Below are positions 6,462-9,118 of a stretch of 9,118 bases of DNA, one piece after another (position 1 is the stretch's first letter; every line of letters begins with the position of its first letter). Below the pieces are notes generated by a model. That model ran no database searches. It saw nothing but the letters and a program-made list of their open reading frames with translations, and had not been told where the DNA came from. The DNA comes from Candidatus Sungbacteria bacterium RIFCSPHIGHO2_01_FULL_50_25 (GTDB taxonomy: Bacteria > Patescibacteriota > Minisyncoccia > Sungbacterales > HO2-52-23): NCBI GenBank assembly GCA_001822215.1, contig MHQD01000009.1:1-9118 (forward strand). Reading direction: 5' to 3'. The translations under genes and the position numbers were made by a program.

Positions 6462-7181
6462 TTATTTCACAAATCCTTCCTTGCCGTTCACCCGTTCTTT
6501 GACCTTTCTATCCTCGGCAATAATCCCGTCATGCAGCCGGATAATGCGCTCGGCGTATGACGCGGTATACGTTTCATGCGTAATCAAAATAATCGTATGC
6601 CCGCGCGTGCGGTTTAGGTCATCGAGTATCTCCATAATAACGCCGCCCGATTTTGAATCGAGATTCCCGGTCGGCTCATCCGCGAAAATAACTTTCGGAT
6701 TCATGACAAGTGCGCGTGCAATCGCAACGCGCTGTTTCTCCCCGCCGGAAAGCTGAGACGACACGTGATTCATCCGGTGCTCGAGCCCGACCGCTTCGAC
6801 GGCCGCGCGCGCGCGAGCTTCCCATTCCCCGTCTTTCACTTTGGAATACAAAAGCGGAAGCATGACGTTTTCCAAAACGCTTGTCCGCGGCAAAAGATTG
6901 AACGACTGGAACACAAACCCCATTTCTCTGTTCCGGATATCGGCGAGCTCGTCGTCGTTATAATCAGAAAACCTTTTCCCGTTGAAAACATACTCCCCTC
7001 CGCTCGGGCGGTCGAGAAATCCGAGGATATGCAAAAGCGTCGACTTCCCCGAACCAGACGCCCCCATGACAGCGACAAATTCGCCTTTCTCAATCGAAAA
7101 AGAAACCCCGTGAAGCGCCGGGGTCCTTACTCCTTCCGTCTCGTACACCTTCTCCAAATTTTTCGCTTCGATAAAAGCCAC
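6462..7181 (-). CDS. MacB/LolD-type ABC transporter ATPase
   Basis: The 239-residue protein is a complete nucleotide-binding domain. Walker A is GASGSGKST (40-48). The Q-loop glutamine is Q92 in FVFQSFNLL. The signature is LSGGEKQR (144-151), Walker B is VIFADEP (164-170) with catalytic E169, the D-loop NLD is at 173-175 and the switch histidine is H202. The N-terminal IEAKNLEKVY and the loop after Walker A (LHILGFLDRPSGG) are typical of the MacB/LolD/FtsE group, which pair with FtsX-like permeases. It powers the export system by ATP hydrolysis at the cytoplasmic face. The start is GTG at 7181, which gives the normal family N-terminus; no ATG fits as well. A weak GGA lies seven bases upstream. 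It is 14 bases after the fusion protein gene and one base before the permease. A short basic tail (225-239) goes beyond the core domain. Confidence 0.96.
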   Translation of the reverse strand: MAFIEAKNLEKVYETEGVRTPALHGVSFSIEKGEFVAVMGASGSGKSTLLHILGFLDRPSGGEYVFNGKRFSDYNDDELADIRNREMGFVFQSFNLLPRTSVLENVMLPLLYSKVKDGEWEARARAAVEAVGLEHRMNHVSSQLSGGEKQRVAIARALVMNPKVIFADEPTGNLDSKSGGVIMEILDDLNRTRGHTIILITHETYTASYAERIIRLHDGIIAEDRKVKERVNGKEGFVK

Positions 7182-7195
7182 TTGGTTTTCCGATA

Positions 7196-8761
7196 TTATT
7201 CGGATTTTGAAAATACGATAACGCTTTGGCCTTCGGTGATGCCCGATACAATTTCGATATTCCCGTCCGAACCCTTGAGGCCCGTTTCAACTTCAGCAGA
7301 GAGTATCGTCTTGCCGTCCGCCCCGAGAATCTCAACGTACTTTGTGCCGTTTTTTGTTTTTATCGCGCGGAGCGGCACCGCTAAGACGCCCTCTTTTTTC
7401 TCCGCAAGGATGTCGACATTTGCGGTCATGCCCGCGCGAATCCTCTCGTCTTTTTTACCGAAATCAAACGTCACTTTATACGTCGCGACGCCGTCGATTA
7501 TTGTCTCCCTGGGGTCAATCAGAGCTACCCGCGCCTCAAACACTTCATCCGACCCATAGGCGTCAAGCGTAATGGACGCCGCATTCCCCTCTTTCACTTT
7601 TGCAATGTCCACTTCCGGCACAAACGATTCAACCTTGAATCCGGATGCGGATAAAAGTTTTACCATGACAGTATTTGCCGCGGCGGTCTCGCCCGGGTCA
7701 GTATTTTCTTCCGTCACGATTCCGTTGATGGGCGCGCGGATCAGCGTCTTTGCGATTGCGGCCTCCGCACTCCGGACTTTTGCCTCCGCTTGAAGCACCC
7801 GCGCCTCTTGTGCCGCGATTTCCTCCGGAATCTTCCCGGCGCGGGAAAGCTCGAGCTCGCGCTCCGCTATCGTAAGATTCGCCTCCGCAATCCGAAGTTT
7901 TTCCTCGGCTGATGTGAGATTCGTAAGTGCAGTATTCACACTTGTCCGCGCGCTCGATACGTCCGTCCTATATCCGTCAATCGTCGTCTGACTCAAGCTC
8001 CCCGACGGCGTAAGGGTTGAAAGCGCAAGCGCCGCTTTATCAAGAAACGCCCGCACGCGCGCCGCATTCTCTTTCGCCTCAAGAAGCGAGCCAAGAATAT
8101 CCGCCTCTGTTGCGGCAAAAGATGCGCTCCAGGAAACAAGCATCTTTTCAATCGCGAAGCGCTCCTGTTCAAGCTCGGATTTCAATTTTGAATCCGGAAG
8201 AGAAAACGCAATCTGCGGGTTTGTGCCGCGCGGCGCCAAAAAAAACTGGTCAACTTTATTTCGTATCGCATCATCCGACTTAGTATACGCATCGGATATT
8301 TTATCAATCAAATTCGATGCCGCATCGCCGACTGCGGACTTCGCGCTTTTTACTTTTGCTTCGGAAATCGCAAGCTCCTCCGGCCGCGTGCCGCGCCTGT
8401 ATTGATCCAAGAGCGCCTGCTGGGCTTTGCGGTCCGCGTCTGCCTGGTCGCGATCCGCGAAAAGATCGGCGTTATCAAGGGACATGAGAATTGCTCCCGC
8501 CAATACCCGATCCCCGACTTTGACGTTTACCGCGCGCACGCGCCCGCCCTTCTCAAACGCCAAGTCAACCGATTCAATCGGCTCGACGCGGCCCGTGACG
8601 CTTACCTCCTGGCGAATATCCAAAATCCGGGCTGGCACGACTTCGTATGCCACGCCGTTTCCTCGAAAAAACGTGAAATATCCCCCCGCGCCGAGGATAA
8701 TGATGAGAAGCGGAATAATAACGCGCGGCCGCTTAAAAGAAGAAAAAAACCTGCTTTTCAT
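7196..8761 (-). CDS. HlyD/MacA-family membrane fusion protein with enlarged helical arm
   Basis: The protein has 521 residues. One membrane anchor is at about 13-32 and the rest faces outward. The first lipoyl half is at about 60-98 (DLAFEKGGRVRAVNVKVGDR). The second is at about 339-371 (LIRAPINGIVTEENTDPGE). A beta-barrel follows (about 374-452, with TFDFGKKDERIRAGMTANVD) and a membrane-proximal domain (about 458-515, VPLRAIKTKNGTKYVEI). The helical part between the lipoyl halves covers about 240 residues, where MacA has roughly 100. Its middle (150-280) holds extra helices and the motif DDAIRNKVDQFF. It is the adaptor of the ABC exporter whose ATPase and permease follow after 14 bases. The start is ATG 8761, set by the anchor; the frame runs on upstream, but there it overlaps the preceding gene. 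That gene ends five bases before the ATG and no Shine-Dalgarno site is seen, so translational coupling is likely. Confidence 0.93.
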   Translation of the reverse strand: MKSRFFSSFKRPRVIIPLLIIILGAGGYFTFFRGNGVAYEVVPARILDIRQEVSVTGRVEPIESVDLAFEKGGRVRAVNVKVGDRVLAGAILMSLDNADLFADRDQADADRKAQQALLDQYRRGTRPEELAISEAKVKSAKSAVGDAASNLIDKISDAYTKSDDAIRNKVDQFFLAPRGTNPQIAFSLPDSKLKSELEQERFAIEKMLVSWSASFAATEADILGSLLEAKENAARVRAFLDKAALALSTLTPSGSLSQTTIDGYRTDVSSARTSVNTALTNLTSAEEKLRIAEANLTIAERELELSRAGKIPEEIAAQEARVLQAEAKVRSAEAAIAKTLIRAPINGIVTEENTDPGETAAANTVMVKLLSASGFKVESFVPEVDIAKVKEGNAASITLDAYGSDEVFEARVALIDPRETIIDGVATYKVTFDFGKKDERIRAGMTANVDILAEKKEGVLAVPLRAIKTKNGTKYVEILGADGKTILSAEVETGLKGSDGNIEIVSGITEGQSVIVFSKSE

Positions 8762-8766
8762 AAAAA

Positions 8767-9118
8767 TTATGTGATAAGGACGCGCGAGAACACGTATGCC
8801 TCGCCCGCATAATAAAGAATGGTAAGAAGCGCGATAAGCGACGCCCCATAGAGAGAATGGAGCGGATGGTGGCGCCGAACCTCCCCGAACACTCCCACAA
8901 AAAGCGCAAACGCTATTATAGCGAATAATGCCAAATATGACAACCGGAGATTTGCATGCGGCGAAGCGATTGCGCGCTCGGCAATCGAAGTAAGCGACCA
9001 TTCGTTGGCGCTCTTTTGATCAGCGGGTACCGAAGCACTATCTTCCTCTTCCTCTCTGCCGTCTTTCACGGCGACAAACAATTCATTCCCAATCTCGCTT
9101 CCCGCGACAACCGAAGGC
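8767..9118 (-). CDS. C-terminus of a membrane protein (5' end outside window)
   Basis: The frame is open from the right edge to TAA at 8767-8769, giving about 116 residues. The visible part begins with an acidic, polar linker (KDGREEEEDSASV), followed by a short helix (AERAIASPHANLRL). Two membrane helices come next: YLALFAIIAFALFVGVF and the segment ending in ALLTILYYAG. The loop between them contains GEVRRHHPLH. This tail of polar linker, ...SP..., helix, charged loop with HP, helix resembles, as I recall, the membrane tails of secreted CAP-domain proteins and similar surface proteins of CPR bacteria, but the catalytic or binding domain is off the window and I do not assign it. A TTG at 9081 could be read as a start but has no support. 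It ends five bases before the fusion protein gene, so it likely heads or belongs to the exporter operon; the yknWXYZ operon of Bacillus also has a membrane protein in this place. Confidence 0.7.
   Translation of the reverse strand, partial: PSVVAGSEIGNELFVAVKDGREEEEDSASVPADQKSANEWSLTSIAERAIASPHANLRLSYLALFAIIAFALFVGVFGEVRRHHPLHSLYGASLIALLTILYYAGEAYVFSRVLIT

Noticed and set aside
6804..6815. (CG)6 alternating tract, possible Z-DNA or simple repeat
   Set aside because: It lies in the ATPase gene where it encodes alternating Ala and Arg, and short CGCG runs are common throughout this window, so codon preference explains it.
8762..9001. 80-residue N-terminal extension of the fusion protein
   Set aside because: It would overlap the coding end of the upstream membrane protein almost fully and would put cysteine-rich, non-family sequence before the normal membrane anchor.

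Overview
The window is gene-dense and, by style, looks like a Candidate Phyla Radiation (Patescibacteria, Parcubacteria-like) genome. The reasons are protein style rather than any marker gene: a HlyD/MacA-type fusion protein with an enlarged helical arm, a secreted coiled-coil protein paired with a small single-pass membrane protein, short genes, very tight packing and few clear Shine-Dalgarno sites. TAA, TAG and TGA all act as stops (TGA ends the ABC permease), so the ordinary bacterial code fits. No rRNA, tRNA, IS element, CRISPR array or phage gene was seen. The phylum is an inference from style only.

Layout. One gene end lies on the + strand at the left edge (1-381): the C-terminus of a protein carrying an HExxH (HELTH) motif. 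It converges on everything else, and a compact hairpin that can work in both directions (382-406) separates the two transcription units. All other genes are on the - strand and read from right to left.

Right block (9118 to 5222): the C-terminus of a membrane protein cut by the window edge, then a complete MacAB/YknXYZ-like ABC export system made of membrane fusion protein, ATPase and FtsX/MacB-type permease. The gaps are 5, 14 and 1 bases, so this is surely one operon. Middle block (5145 to 3671): a DoxX-family four-helix membrane protein, a secreted coiled-coil protein, and a 102-residue membrane protein with an acidic C-terminal helix. It ends at a clear rho-independent terminator (3618-3644). 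Left block (3592 to 418): a cytoplasmic family 1 glycosidase, a ten-helix EamA/DMT transporter and a membrane-anchored clan-A glycoside hydrolase whose start overlaps the transporter gene. A good -10 box lies exactly where a leaderless transcript of the family 1 enzyme would begin.

How they may work together. The left block looks like a miniature glycoside-processing locus: an anchored outer-face enzyme, a drug/metabolite-superfamily transporter and a cytoplasmic beta-glycosidase. This is an inference from content and overlap. The right block is an export pump for an unknown substrate, and the long arm of its fusion protein is the most unusual part. The coiled-coil/small membrane protein pair has no known function. 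Nothing here is a defence or mobile system that can be supported from the sequence.
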